From: Anthocerotibacter panamensis C109
GTDB taxonomy: Bacteria > Cyanobacteriota > Cyanobacteriia > Gloeobacterales > Anthocerotibacteraceae
NCBI RefSeq assembly: GCF_018389385.1
Contig: NZ_CP062698.1
Span: 809,501-873,500 of the forward strand
DNA length: 64,000 nt
Direction of reading: 5' to 3'
A model generated the notes under the pieces. That model was not told the origin of the DNA, searched no databases, and saw only the letters and a program-made list of their open reading frames with translations. Within the stretch, counting starts at the first letter, position 1, and each line of letters begins with the position of its first letter. The position numbers and the translations under genes were made by a program. Below are positions 1-8,614 of this stretch, one piece after another.

Positions 1-1180
1 TACCTTGGTCATCGTGCCGACGTTGGACCTGATGCACCAATGGTACGCCCATTTGAGAGCAGCCTTTCCTGACCGGGAGGTGGGGCTGTTGGGGGGTGGG
101 TCGCGCGATACGAGTCCGCTTTTAGTGGCAACCTATGACAGTGCTGCGATCCACGCCGAGACGCTAGGCAACCGTTATGGTTTGTTGATTTTTGACGAAT
201 GCCACCATTTGCCTGGAGATTTTTACCGGACAGTGGCAGAATATTCCCTTGCGCCCTATCGCTTGGGACTCACAGCGACCCCAGAGCGGGCAGATGGCAG
301 ACACACGGATCTAGAAGTGCTGATTGGTCCAGAGGTCTATCGCCGGGGAGCGGAAGCCTTAGCCGGGGATGCCCTCGCGCCCTACGAAGTGGTCCAGATC
401 CATGTCCGGCTCTCCCTCCAGGAACGGGCTCGCTACGACGAACTTTTGCAGACGCGCAACGCTTTTCTCCAGTCCGCGCAAATCAACTTGAGGACCGGTT
501 GGCAGGAATTTGTCCGCGCCAGTGCCACCATGCCCGGAGGTCGGCGCGCCATGCTCGCCCACAACGAGGCGCGAGCAATAGCCCTTGGCACACACAGTAA
601 ACTGCGCGTCCTCGAAGACCTCATCGCCCAGCATTACCCCGAACAGACGCTCATTTTCACCCATGACAACAACACCGTGTACCGCATCTCCCAGGATTTC
701 CTCATCCCCGCGATTACCCATCAGACCCCTGTGAAAGAGCGCTATCAGATTTTGCAAGCCTTCCGGGAGGGGCGTTATCGTACCTTGGTAGCAGCGCATG
801 TCCTCGATGAAGGGGTGGATGTGCCCGAGGCGCGCGTGGCGATTTTGTTGGCGGGGAGCGGTTCGACGCGCCAATTTATCCAGCGGTTGGGGCGGGTTTT
901 GCGCAAAGGGGCGAGCCTCGACAAGCGGGCTATTCTGTATGAAGTCGTGGCTGAGGCTACTCTGGAGGAGGCTACTTCCCAGCGCAGACGCGGTTCGACC
1001 AGCCCTCAGACCGCCTACGAGACCCGAAGCCATGCTGCCCTCCGAGCTGCTGATGCACCGTCCCCATGGGGAGGGGCTAACCCCGAAGCGGTTACCGCTG
1101 ACCCCAGCGAATCTAAAGACCGCTCAGGCTTTGATCGAGATCTTCCAGACGCATCAGGGACGGACGCAGGGGGAACTTGA
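1..1180 (+). CDS. XPB-like superfamily 2 DNA helicase (5' end outside window)
   Basis: The gene runs in from the left edge, so its N-terminus, including Walker A, is not visible. From position 5 the frame shows motif II DECHH (about residues 64-68 of the visible protein), motif III-like LTATPER, and motif VI RQFIQRLGRVLRKG. This order is typical of XPB/RAD25-type 3'-5' DNA helicases. Members of the family usually end shortly after a TSQRRRG-type sequence, which is present here. The frame then continues about 60 residues of low-complexity, Ala/Pro/Asp-rich sequence that is also the start of the next gene in another frame. The downstream DUF790 gene is the known partner (Bax1) of XPB, so the two probably form a helicase-nuclease repair pair. 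Confidence 0.88.
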   Translation, partial: TLVIVPTLDLMHQWYAHLRAAFPDREVGLLGGGSRDTSPLLVATYDSAAIHAETLGNRYGLLIFDECHHLPGDFYRTVAEYSLAPYRLGLTATPERADGRHTDLEVLIGPEVYRRGAEALAGDALAPYEVVQIHVRLSLQERARYDELLQTRNAFLQSAQINLRTGWQEFVRASATMPGGRRAMLAHNEARAIALGTHSKLRVLEDLIAQHYPEQTLIFTHDNNTVYRISQDFLIPAITHQTPVKERYQILQAFREGRYRTLVAAHVLDEGVDVPEARVAILLAGSGSTRQFIQRLGRVLRKGASLDKRAILYEVVAEATLEEATSQRRRGSTSPQTAYETRSHAALRAADAPSPWGGANPEAVTADPSESKDRSGFDRDLPDASGTDAGGT

Positions 1181-2246
1181 CCGGGAGTTGGCTGCATGGG
1201 AAGGGGAGCGCTCGGATTATCGCGTCGGGCGTGGATTGGCTCATTTGCTCAGAAGTTTTGGCACGTTTGAAATTCTGGCTCCCCTTGACCCCCAACAATT
1301 ACGTGCACGGGTCTTCGCCCTTGCCGCTGCAACCATTCCCAGCCCCGAGGCGACCCAGGCGGTGCTCATTCGCCTCGCGCTTGTGCTCAGTGAGGAATTG
1401 GGGCATGAAGTCCAACCTGCTGCGATTCAGACCGGACTCTACGCCGACCTCGCGCACAACCGCATCCTGACCCTTTTTGACCCCCCGACGCCCACACAAC
1501 TGCTGCACCGCTATAATCTCGCTCAGGTCCAGGGTATTTTTTATCGCGCGAGTCATGTCACGATCCACGCCTACCGCAATGATCCGGGCGAATATAAGCT
1601 GCTGTTTCGCTATCTAAAACTCTTTGGGCTGATGACGTATATCGAGGGAGACGCCGACCAAGGATTTACCCTGACCATCGACGGTCCGACCAGTCTTTTT
1701 CAGCAGAGTACGCGCTATGGGCTGGCGCTTGCCAAACTCCTGCCCGCCCTCCTCCACGTCACTAAATGGAGCCTCACCGCCCACCTACAGGTCCGCGACC
1801 CCTACACCAAGACCCAGCAAACCCGTATCTTCACCCTGAGTACACCCTGCGACCTTGTGAGCCACTACCCACCGGGAAAACCTTTTGACAGCATGATTGA
1901 GGAATCTTTCGCCAAGGATTGGGGCAAGATCAAAGCGCTGTGGCAGTTGGAGCGGGAGGTGGACCTCTTGCCTATTCCCGGCAGTGTCATGATCCCGGAT
2001 TTTCGTTTGGTCCACCCCGATGGTCGGACTTTTTTGCTGGAGATTGTGGGCTATTGGCGTCCTGAATATCTGCGTAAAAAATTTGCTCAGGTCCGCAAAT
2101 CTGGCTGCGAGAGCCTCATCCTTGCTATCTCCGAGCGCTTGAATTTAGAAAAAGCTGGAGTCAAGACGGCGGATATTCCTGCTCATGTCCTTTGGTTTAA
2201 AGACAAGCTGAGTGCTAAAGCCGTGTTGGCGGCGTTGCCCGAGTAA
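1032..2246 (+). CDS. DUF790 family protein, Bax1-like XPB-associated nuclease
   Basis: The start is placed at the ATG at 1032 (MLPSELL...). This begins the family-like sequence and gives 404 residues; longer readings in this frame are only the helicase gene out of frame. Towards the C-terminus is a PDF motif (about residues 322-324) followed by LEIVGYW (about 336-342), the PD-(D/E)XK-like nuclease signature of DUF790. The family's archaeal member Bax1 binds XPB and cuts unwound DNA. Here it overlaps the XPB-like gene by 149 nt in a different frame, which strongly suggests coupled expression. Inference: a DNA-repair helicase-nuclease machine. The family call is firm; the exact substrate is not visible. 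Confidence 0.85.
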   Translation: MLPSELLMHRPHGEGLTPKRLPLTPANLKTAQALIEIFQTHQGRTQGELDRELAAWEGERSDYRVGRGLAHLLRSFGTFEILAPLDPQQLRARVFALAAATIPSPEATQAVLIRLALVLSEELGHEVQPAAIQTGLYADLAHNRILTLFDPPTPTQLLHRYNLAQVQGIFYRASHVTIHAYRNDPGEYKLLFRYLKLFGLMTYIEGDADQGFTLTIDGPTSLFQQSTRYGLALAKLLPALLHVTKWSLTAHLQVRDPYTKTQQTRIFTLSTPCDLVSHYPPGKPFDSMIEESFAKDWGKIKALWQLEREVDLLPIPGSVMIPDFRLVHPDGRTFLLEIVGYWRPEYLRKKFAQVRKSGCESLILAISERLNLEKAGVKTADIPAHVLWFKDKLSAKAVLAALPE

Positions 2247-2257
2247 CCATTGCAGAG

Positions 2258-2576
2258 ATCCTCCCCAGCCTAAAAGCTATGCCTCCAGGCGGGCTATGGG
2301 ATTCCCTAGATTGCTCTAGAGCGTTTCTGCTTCACAGGGAGTACCCTCAGCAGACTTCTTGACCGAGTGCCTAAGAACACGCCGTTAGCGGCGTGGCTTA
2401 AGCTGCAAAGAAAGCAAATTCAATGGTCTTTCTCTTCTCACAGTATGTCGCACGAAGCTGAGCATTGTGGTTGGCGAGGTGCCAATAGTGGCTTTCGTGG
2501 CGTTTGCGCATTGCCAACCGAAGTATATCAAAAAGCTGCCCTAGAAGGGCAGGGCTTTAGACCCATTACCTCGGTA
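2258..2576 (+). mobile_element. IS200/IS605-derived non-autonomous element, copy 1
   Basis: About 319 bp that recur, nearly identical and inverted, at 23064-23383. It carries two small palindromes: GCCGTTAGCGGC in its first half and CTGCCCTAGAAGGGCAG near its right end, followed by GGGCTTTAGACCC. Subterminal hairpins of this kind are typical of IS200/IS605 ends. A short frame reads KNTPLAAWL, matching the C-terminal end of the TnpB remnant at 60.4 kb (KNTPLTAWL). No intact transposase is present. It abuts the truncated end of an orphan RHS cassette. The 80-residue open frame inside it is best regarded as TnpB-derived debris. Confidence 0.75.
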
Positions 2577-2589
2577 AACACCCGTTCGT

Positions 2590-4030
2590 TCTATCGTTGT
2601 TGCTCGTAAAAATTGATAGCAGTCCGGCCCAAGGCGTCATAGGTAAACAAAGCCGTGAACCCCGCTCTGCTCAAGGAAACTAGCCTATCGCGTGCATCCC
2701 AGGTGGCGGGGTACATTCCGATTCCCTGGGGAGCTTGAGTTTGCTTGCCGTTGTTGTCATACCTGACGGTCCGGCTATTAATCGTTGTATAGAGGTTCAT
2801 GGCGTTGAGGGTGATATGGTTGAGTTCGCTTTCTGGGGGCGCGGCCACTGCATTACCATGGGGTTTGAGCATAGAGTTGCTGCATGAAGACCGACTCTTT
2901 GTTTTATGAACTCTTCCAAAAGTTCCCTGACACCCTGTTTGCCCTGACCGGACAGCCCACCGATTTAGCCGCCAACTACCGGTTCACCTCCGAGGAAGTC
3001 AAGCAAACCACTTTCACCCTGGATGGCATTTTTATCCCCCAACCAGCCGACCAGCCCATTTATTTTGTGGAGGTGCAGTTCCAGAAAGACCCAGATTTAT
3101 GCTCCAGAATGTTCACAGAGCTTATGCTGTTTCTGCGCCACCACACCCCCAGGCGGGAATGGCAAGCCGTCATCATCGTGCCAACGCGCAGTCTGGCTCC
3201 CAGGATTGAACCCGCCTATGACATTTTTGCTCCCCGGTTACAGGTGATTTGCTTGAAAGAATTGCTGGAATCGGAGCATGTGGGGGTGGAATTGGTCCGG
3301 TTGGTGGCGGCTACCCGCAAACAGGCTCCGGTGCAGGCGAAAAGATTGCTGAAGCGTGCCCAGCGTGAGGTAGGCAGTGCAGCACAGGAGGCAATCGAGG
3401 ATTTTATCGGTACAATCATGGTGTACAAGTTCCCATTGTTGAGTCGTCAGGAGCTAGAGGCCATGCTGGATTTGGGCAGCATAAAAAAATCTCGGGTATA
3501 TCAGGAAGGCCGGGAAGAAGGTCGGGAAGAAGGTGAGTCTATTGGTGAAATTCGTGGTGAGCGCCATGCCCTGCTACGGATGCTAAACCGAAAATTTGGT
3601 CCACTTCCCCAGAAAGTTACTTCTTGGCTCAACTCAGTGGAATCTAAAGCTGGGCTAGAGCAACTCATGGATAGGGTGATTGATGCTCAATCCTTAGAGG
3701 AGTTTGAGATGGAATAATCATAACCACCTCGTCATACCCATCGACCAAGTTTTTGAGTCCTATCCTATCTTTGCTGTACCTGAGGCGGGTGAGCCGTCCG
3801 GGTGAGTCATAACTGTAATGCGCATTCACGCCGTTGGGCATCGTTAGGGTGGCACGACGATCCAGCAGGTCATAGCCAAACCTGAAGACAGACGTGCCCT
3901 CGGTGATATTCGTCAAGCGGTCATTGTTGTCATAGCCATAGGTCAAGACCCGGCTGCCGTTTACCGTCAGTTGGGTGCGCCTGCTCAACAGGTCATAGGC
4001 ATAGGCCACCGTGCCTCGTGGATTTACATC
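2590..4030 (-). pseudogene. Orphan RHS cassette D, split by an Rpn gene and truncated
   Basis: On the minus strand the sequence from about 4030 reads VNPRGTVAYAYDLLSRR and further YD repeats colinear with the long RHS protein, up to GYDEV at about 3722. The match resumes at about 2862 (GNAV, corresponding to GNPI in the intact copy) and runs to YDALGR before the frame ends next to the IS605-like element. The interruption is filled exactly by the Rpn gene on the other strand; only about seven RHS codons are missing. No tip or immunity gene survives. It is the oldest-looking unit of the array, with more substitutions than the other cassettes. Confidence 0.8.
2884..3717 (+). CDS. Rpn family recombination-promoting nuclease / putative transposase, DUF4351 C-terminus
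   Basis: 277 residues. The N-terminal half has the PD-(D/E)XK core of the Rpn/PDDEXK_2 transposase-like family, with YFVEVQFQKD (about 60-69) holding the catalytic E-x-Q. The linker is a charged repeat (EGREEGREEGES), and the end (LLRMLNRKFGPLP, then LEQLMDRVIDAQSLEEF) is a DUF4351 tail. E. coli Rpn proteins are DNA endonucleases that promote RecA-independent recombination. The gene sits alone, with essentially no flanking DNA, inside a displaced RHS cassette on the opposite strand. It therefore arrived as an insertion after the cassette formed. Confidence 0.85.
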   Translation: MKTDSLFYELFQKFPDTLFALTGQPTDLAANYRFTSEEVKQTTFTLDGIFIPQPADQPIYFVEVQFQKDPDLCSRMFTELMLFLRHHTPRREWQAVIIVPTRSLAPRIEPAYDIFAPRLQVICLKELLESEHVGVELVRLVAATRKQAPVQAKRLLKRAQREVGSAAQEAIEDFIGTIMVYKFPLLSRQELEAMLDLGSIKKSRVYQEGREEGREEGESIGEIRGERHALLRMLNRKFGPLPQKVTSWLNSVESKAGLEQLMDRVIDAQSLEEFEME

Positions 4031-4039
4031 TTGTTTTAA

Positions 4040-4516
4040 CTAATTAATATCATCGCGTAAAATCATAGAAGAAATTTCTGGTATTGTACTAATAAGTTGA
4101 GTGACTTCTTCTTCGGAAAGGTAAAGATAACTATCTCTTTCATGGCTAATCGAAACTAGCCATGGCTCTCCATCACTTCTTAGAAAAGATAAATCTTCAG
4201 GTAAATCTGGATGTTGCCAGTTATAAAGTTTGTCTGTGATCTCCGCTAAAATTTTTAAGCAATCGCTATTATAAGTGTAGTGGTATACTTTTGCTGTCCC
4301 GGAAAGAAGTATAGTTCCAGGCCATTCAGAGGATAAGAATTCACGTTGTAAAAATTCTTTAAGCGAATCCAAAGCTTTATTCGCGTTTGAATTAATAAGC
4401 ATTGGCGAACGAACCACTAACAGCACTAATGAGCATTGGTTTGTTGCATACAAAAGAATTTTTTGATAAGTCTCATCTTCTGGTTCCACAATCAAGCTAA
4501 AGCAATGCCGTTTCAT
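4040..4516 (-). CDS. Putative immunity protein of RHS cassette C
   Basis: 158 residues starting MKRHCFSLIV, beginning 2 nt after the tip-encoding frame of cassette C stops, in the same direction. It is visibly more AT-rich than the RHS core. No signal peptide or membrane segment is evident; the sequence is acidic, with several aromatic residues, as is common for cytoplasmic immunity proteins. I do not recognise the family. The assignment rests on position: each tip in this locus is followed at once by a small unrelated gene. Inference: it neutralises the HIHVGPVDHIPV-type toxin encoded immediately upstream. Confidence 0.6.
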   Translation of the reverse strand: MKRHCFSLIVEPEDETYQKILLYATNQCSLVLLVVRSPMLINSNANKALDSLKEFLQREFLSSEWPGTILLSGTAKVYHYTYNSDCLKILAEITDKLYNWQHPDLPEDLSFLRSDGEPWLVSISHERDSYLYLSEEEVTQLISTIPEISSMILRDDIN

Positions 4517-4518
4517 TT

Positions 4519-5465
4519 TTACCTTACTGGTATGTGATCAACTGGGCCTACATGGATATGTGGGTTTTTTCCATGAGGGCGATTTGGATGAGCTTCTGAC
4601 CCTCTCGCTGGTACTCCGCATTGGCCTGCTAGATCAACCAAATCTTTCGCTTCGTCAGGTGAAACTCCACCTTTACGCTTAGCTTCTTTTGCTAATTGGA
4701 TAACCGCATCTTGGTCAGGAGTATTCCTTACTTCATTATAGGCTGGAAATAAAGAACCAAAAGAATTTTGGATGAAGCTACCTAGATTCTCAAGTGCCGA
4801 CCCTGCTACTCCACCGAAATCCTCAGTTAGCGAACCTATAGCTCCGCCAGCTAACGCTCCAACTTGTCCCAAACCCGCAGCACCAGCAATTGTCCCACCA
4901 CCAGGAAGGGCAAGGGTTCCACCAGCGCCACCAACGATAGTACCTGTTGCTCCGCCAACTAATGCCCCAGCAGCAGCACCCATTGGCCCATTGCCACTGG
5001 GATCAGTGCGATTTACTGGGTCACTCCCAACATACGCATAAAAATTACTATCCCCACCTCCAAACTCCAAAGGATCTTCCGCCACAAACCGCTTCTGGTC
5101 CGGGTTGTAGTATCTTGCTCGGTAGTAGTAGAAGCCGGTCCCATCATCCTCCCGGGCAGTGAAGCCATAGGAGCTATCACTAGCAAAGCCCGTGGTCTGC
5201 TTCTTGCCATAGGGACTGTAGTTGTAGCTTGTTTGTATCGTCCCTGTATCGTCAGTCAGCGCTATCACACTGCCTAAAATATCGGAGAGATAATACTCAT
5301 TCCCGGTAGCCTTTCTCAGCAGTGGCTCATCGATACCCGGTCCATGAGTGTAGACCGCATTCTTGCTCCCCGTCTCACTGATAATGTCCGCCCCGTAATA
5401 GAGATAGGTCTGCTGCTGCCCGTTGACCGTTCTGCTGGTCCGTCTGCCTAAGGTATCATAGTAGA
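4519..5465 (-). CDS. Orphan RHS cassette C: partial RHS core plus toxin-like tip
   Basis: The open frame on the minus strand joins the RHS core at YDTLGRRTSRTVNG (about 5463) and stays open through ARYYNPDQKRFVAEDPLEF and the DPSG hinge. A unique tip of about 150 residues follows. The tip begins with a glycine-rich hydrophobic stretch (pre-toxin linker) and ends SEAHPNRPHGKNPHIHVGP then VDHIPVR. Paired His residues in such H-x-H motifs are common in RNase-type RHS/Cdi tips, probably the BECR fold. It has no obvious start codon or promoter of its own, so it looks like a silent cassette. The first in-frame start codon lies near 5268. An immunity gene follows after 2 nt. Confidence 0.72.
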
Positions 5466-5504
5466 ATCGACACCCAACGGAGCGGCTTATTAAAAACGGA
5501 TCAA

Positions 5505-5909
5505 TTAATCGGAGATATCCATAACATAAATATCTATATCTATTTCCGCATTTAGCCTTGCAATTGCTTTTATAAACCTACTGGAGAAATGAACTGGTGG
5601 TGGATGATCGCCAATGTGTAAAACGCAGGAAATCTCTGCTTCCCAATCCTTACAAATATCTTCTAGCAGATCCCACTTTGGCAGAAGCATATCCAATAAA
5701 GTATCACCAAGAGTCTCTAAGTCTTGCGATCCTGTAGACGGTAGCTTTATAGACCAGCCACTATGGTGATACCTTATTTTACCTCGCTCAGTAATTAGTG
5801 AGTTCATCTCCCATGTTTCAGTGGGCATAACATTCAATGCTTTTGTAACAGTGTGAGGAAGTAGTGCTTTGCTTGTTAGCGTTATAGCAAGGAAATCTTG
5901 AAATTGCAT
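5505..5909 (-). CDS. DUF4279-like immunity protein of RHS cassette B
   Basis: 134 residues, starting 15 nt downstream of the cassette B tip and in the same direction. The sequence has the GWSIKLP element, a central LETLGDTLLDMLLPKWDLL helix pair and a C-terminal LNAEIDIDIYVMD strand. This resembles DUF4279 proteins, a family often found behind polymorphic toxins. It is cytoplasmic by appearance (no signal or membrane segment). Inference: immunity against the type-33-like tip encoded just before it. The family name is from memory of motif pattern and should be treated as probable. Confidence 0.6.
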   Translation of the reverse strand: MQFQDFLAITLTSKALLPHTVTKALNVMPTETWEMNSLITERGKIRYHHSGWSIKLPSTGSQDLETLGDTLLDMLLPKWDLLEDICKDWEAEISCVLHIGDHPPPVHFSSRFIKAIARLNAEIDIDIYVMDISD

Positions 5910-5924
5910 TTTCCCTCTCCTCTT

Positions 5925-6893
5925 CTAGAAGTAATCATTAATGTTCAGACCTGTATCTTCACCTTCACACTGACCCCCTTTGGGCTTTACAAATATGTTA
6001 CCATTTTTATCTTTATATAAGTCTCGCTTGGCAGCATTCTTTTTCCCTTTGAGACCGTGTATATCTTCTCCACCCCTTTTTAAGGCCTCAATCTCTTCCT
6101 TGGTAAGTTCCTTGTCTTGCCTCCAATCTCTTTCTTGCCCAGTTTCATTTTCTTGCTCTGTTTCATCTGCTCCATAGTATTGAGGCAGCGGTTGATTTGG
6201 TCTGAGACCACTACAGCCACAGCTACTACCAAACGAAGGGTCAGGTATTGCAGCACCGACAGCGCCTCCTGCAAGACAGGCGGCTAAAATCTGTCCTGCT
6301 CCCACGGCTACTAGGGTTCCGCCTGAGCCGATAGTGTAAGCTGTTGCAGCAAGGATTCCCACTGCGCACCCTGCACCTCCAGTTACAAAACCTTGACCAC
6401 TGGGATCAGTAGCATTTACCGGATCTCCCCCAACATACGCATAGAAATTACTATCCCCACCCCCAAACTCCAGAGGATCTTCTGCCACAAACCGCTTCTG
6501 GTCCGGGTTATAGTATCTTGCTCGGTAGTAGTAGAAGCCTGTTCCATCATCCTCTCGGGCAGTGAAACCATAGGAGCTATCACTAGCAAAGCCCGTCGTC
6601 TACTTCTTGCCATAGGGAGAGTAGTTGTAACTTGTTTGAATCGTTCCGGTATCGTCAGTCAGCCCGATGACGCTCCCTAAAATATCCGACAGGTAATACT
6701 CATTCCCGGTAGCCTTTCTCAGCAGCGGTTCATCTATCCCCGGTCCATGGGTATAAACTGCATTCTTGCTCCCCGTCTCGCTGATAATGTCCGACCCATC
6801 GTAGAGATACGTCTGCTGTTGTCCGTTGACTGTGCGGCTGGTTCTTCTGCCCAAGGCATCATAGGTGAAGCTTGCCGTGAACCCCGCTCTAAT
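5925..6893 (-). pseudogene. Orphan RHS cassette B with type-33-like toxin tip, interrupted by a TAG codon
   Basis: The cassette joins the RHS core at RAGFTASFTYDALGRR (about 6890). At 6600-6602 the codon that reads CAG in the other copies (KKQTTGF) is TAG, so the core is cut by a single C-to-T change. The frame continues open afterwards through the DPSG hinge into a tip with a hydrophobic glycine-rich linker. The tip ends EEIEALKRGGEDIHGLKGKK, then RDLYKDKNGNIFVKPKGGQ. GEDIHxLKG and DLYKDxxGNIxVKPKGG are the marks of the polymorphic toxin type 33 domain. An immunity gene follows 15 nt later. The nonsense codon shows that the unit is not expressed as a fused RHS protein. Confidence 0.75.
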
Positions 6894-6912
6894 TACTTTA
6901 GAATATGTTCTA

Positions 6913-7194
6913 TCAGTCAAGGCTAGGAAAAATAAATTTTCCAGCTATTATAGTAATAAGATCTCCAGACTGCATTTCTATTCTTAACTCATATATTCCA
7001 TTACTCAATGCCAAAGGTCCTGTTACTGTGTTTACACTAATACTTGGTCCCCACTCCTGTAAACGAGGGATGTGGAGATCAACTACTCCTTCGGCTAAGA
7101 GGGATTTAACCTGTGATTTACAGCAAGAAAAACTAATCTGTACCTCCCCGAGTTCCCAAGCAAAAGAAATTGTAAGTAATGTCCAGTCATGCAT
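6913..7194 (-). CDS. Putative immunity protein of RHS cassette A
   Basis: 93 residues starting MHDWTLLTISFAWELG, with a later EWGPSISVN element and a C-terminal hydrophobic strand. Small proteins with the MHDWTL start and WGPSxSVN motif are widespread and often lie beside polymorphic toxins; I do not recall a firm function. It starts 13 nt after the cassette A tip stops, same strand, AT-rich. It has no signal peptide. Inference: immunity to that tip. It could alternatively be a general small housekeeping protein captured with the cassette. Confidence 0.6.
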   Translation of the reverse strand: MHDWTLLTISFAWELGEVQISFSCCKSQVKSLLAEGVVDLHIPRLQEWGPSISVNTVTGPLALSNGIYELRIEMQSGDLITIIAGKFIFPSLD

Positions 7195-7207
7195 GCAAGC
7201 TTCTCCT

Positions 7208-8552
7208 TTAGGGGTACTTGATTGGCAAATGAGCTTCCGGTGAATTAGGGGAAACGACGCTACTATTCACATCCAATCGTTGGCCCATTGGGTTATTTAC
7301 ATGAGCGTGAGGGCCGTCGTTCGCATTCGGATGAATCAATATTCTCTGCTCACCAGTTACTGGATCAGTGTAGGAACCCTTTCCATTTACTGGATCAGGG
7401 CCTTTGGGTTCCAACCCTTTTTCTCTTGCAAGATCATCAATTTCCTGAGGTGATTTACCAGCCACGTCATTCGGATCAATGTGAGGTGAAGAACCATTCT
7501 CAGCTGCCAATGGACAACTCAAGCCATGCAACAGCTTTCGTAGTTGCTCTAAACCTTTGCCAAGTGCTTGTCCAATATAAATTACTGTACCACCTACAAC
7601 TATGACAATGCCCGCTTCTATCAAGTCATCAACAATAGCGATATTGCCAGAAGGATCAATGCGATTTACCGGGTCATTCCCTACATACGCATAGAAATTA
7701 CTATCCCCACCCCCCAACTCTAGTGAATCTTCTGCCACAAACCGCTTCTGGTCCGGGTTATAGTAGCGTGCCCGATAGTAGTAGAAGCCTGTCCCATCAT
7801 CCTCTCGGGCAGTGAAGCCATAGGCGCTATCACTGGCAAAGCCCGTGGTCTGCTTCTTGCCATAGGGAGAGTAGTTGTAGCTTGTTTGTATCGTTCCGGT
7901 ATCGTCAGTCAGCGCTATCACACTGCCTAAAATATCCGACAGGTAATACTCATTCCCGGTAGCCTTTCTCAGCAGTGGCTCATCGATGCCCGGTCCATGA
8001 GTGTAGATTGCATTCTTGCTCCCCGTCTCGCTGATAATGTCCGACCCATCGTAGAGATACGTCTGCTGTTGCCCATTGACTGTGCGGCTGGTTCTTCTGC
8101 CCAAAGCGTCATAGGTAAAAGAAGCGGTGAATCCCGCTCTGCTCAGGGAAACGAGCCTATCGCGTGCATCCCAGGTCGCCGTGTAGCTGTTATTCCCGGT
8201 CAAGCCCTGGGTCTGATTGCCATTCGGATCGTGGGTGAATGCCTGTCCATTGACACTGGTGTACTGATTGAGGGCGTTGACCGCTACGGTACTGAGGTCG
8301 CTATCTTTGGGGGCAGCAGCAGAGTTCCCGGAGGCGGAAGTGCGGCGGTTCACCTCGTCATAGCCATAGCTCAGATCTCTGAGTGTAGATCCAGCCCTGG
8401 TGTACTTGATTTCGGTGACTCTGCCCGCTGGGTCGTAGCTATAGGTTCCCGTCACCCCATTGGGCATCGTGAGGCTGGAGCGACAGTCCAGGGGGTCATA
8501 GCCGAAACTGAAGACAGAAGTGCCCTCAGTAATAGTGCTCAAGCGGTCTATT
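7208..8552 (-). CDS. Orphan RHS cassette A: YD repeats, RHS core and toxin-like tip
   Basis: 444 residues from the first in-frame start (8542); homology to the long RHS protein begins at DRL (about 8552). It holds about ten YD-type repeats, then ARYYNPDQKRF and the hinge DPSG, then a tip of about 140 residues. The tip has a hydrophobic stretch followed by GKSPQEIDDLAREKGLEPKG, GEQRILIHPNANDGPHAHVN and a final EAHLPIKY. The GPHAHV region resembles RNase-type polymorphic toxin tips. It is the best preserved orphan unit, with no stop codon. No promoter is apparent between it and the 203-aa gene on the other strand. Confidence 0.75.
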
Positions 8553-8614
8553 ACGTCCTATAATGAAGCCTAAAAATGAGCTAGAATAAAACAATCAAAT
8601 TGTGTGCCATAAAA

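Noticed and set aside
2367-2609. 80-codon frame in the IS605-like element (also at 23032-23274) as a conserved small protein
   Set aside because: Conserved only because the element is duplicated; part of it is the tail of TnpB and two palindromes cross it.
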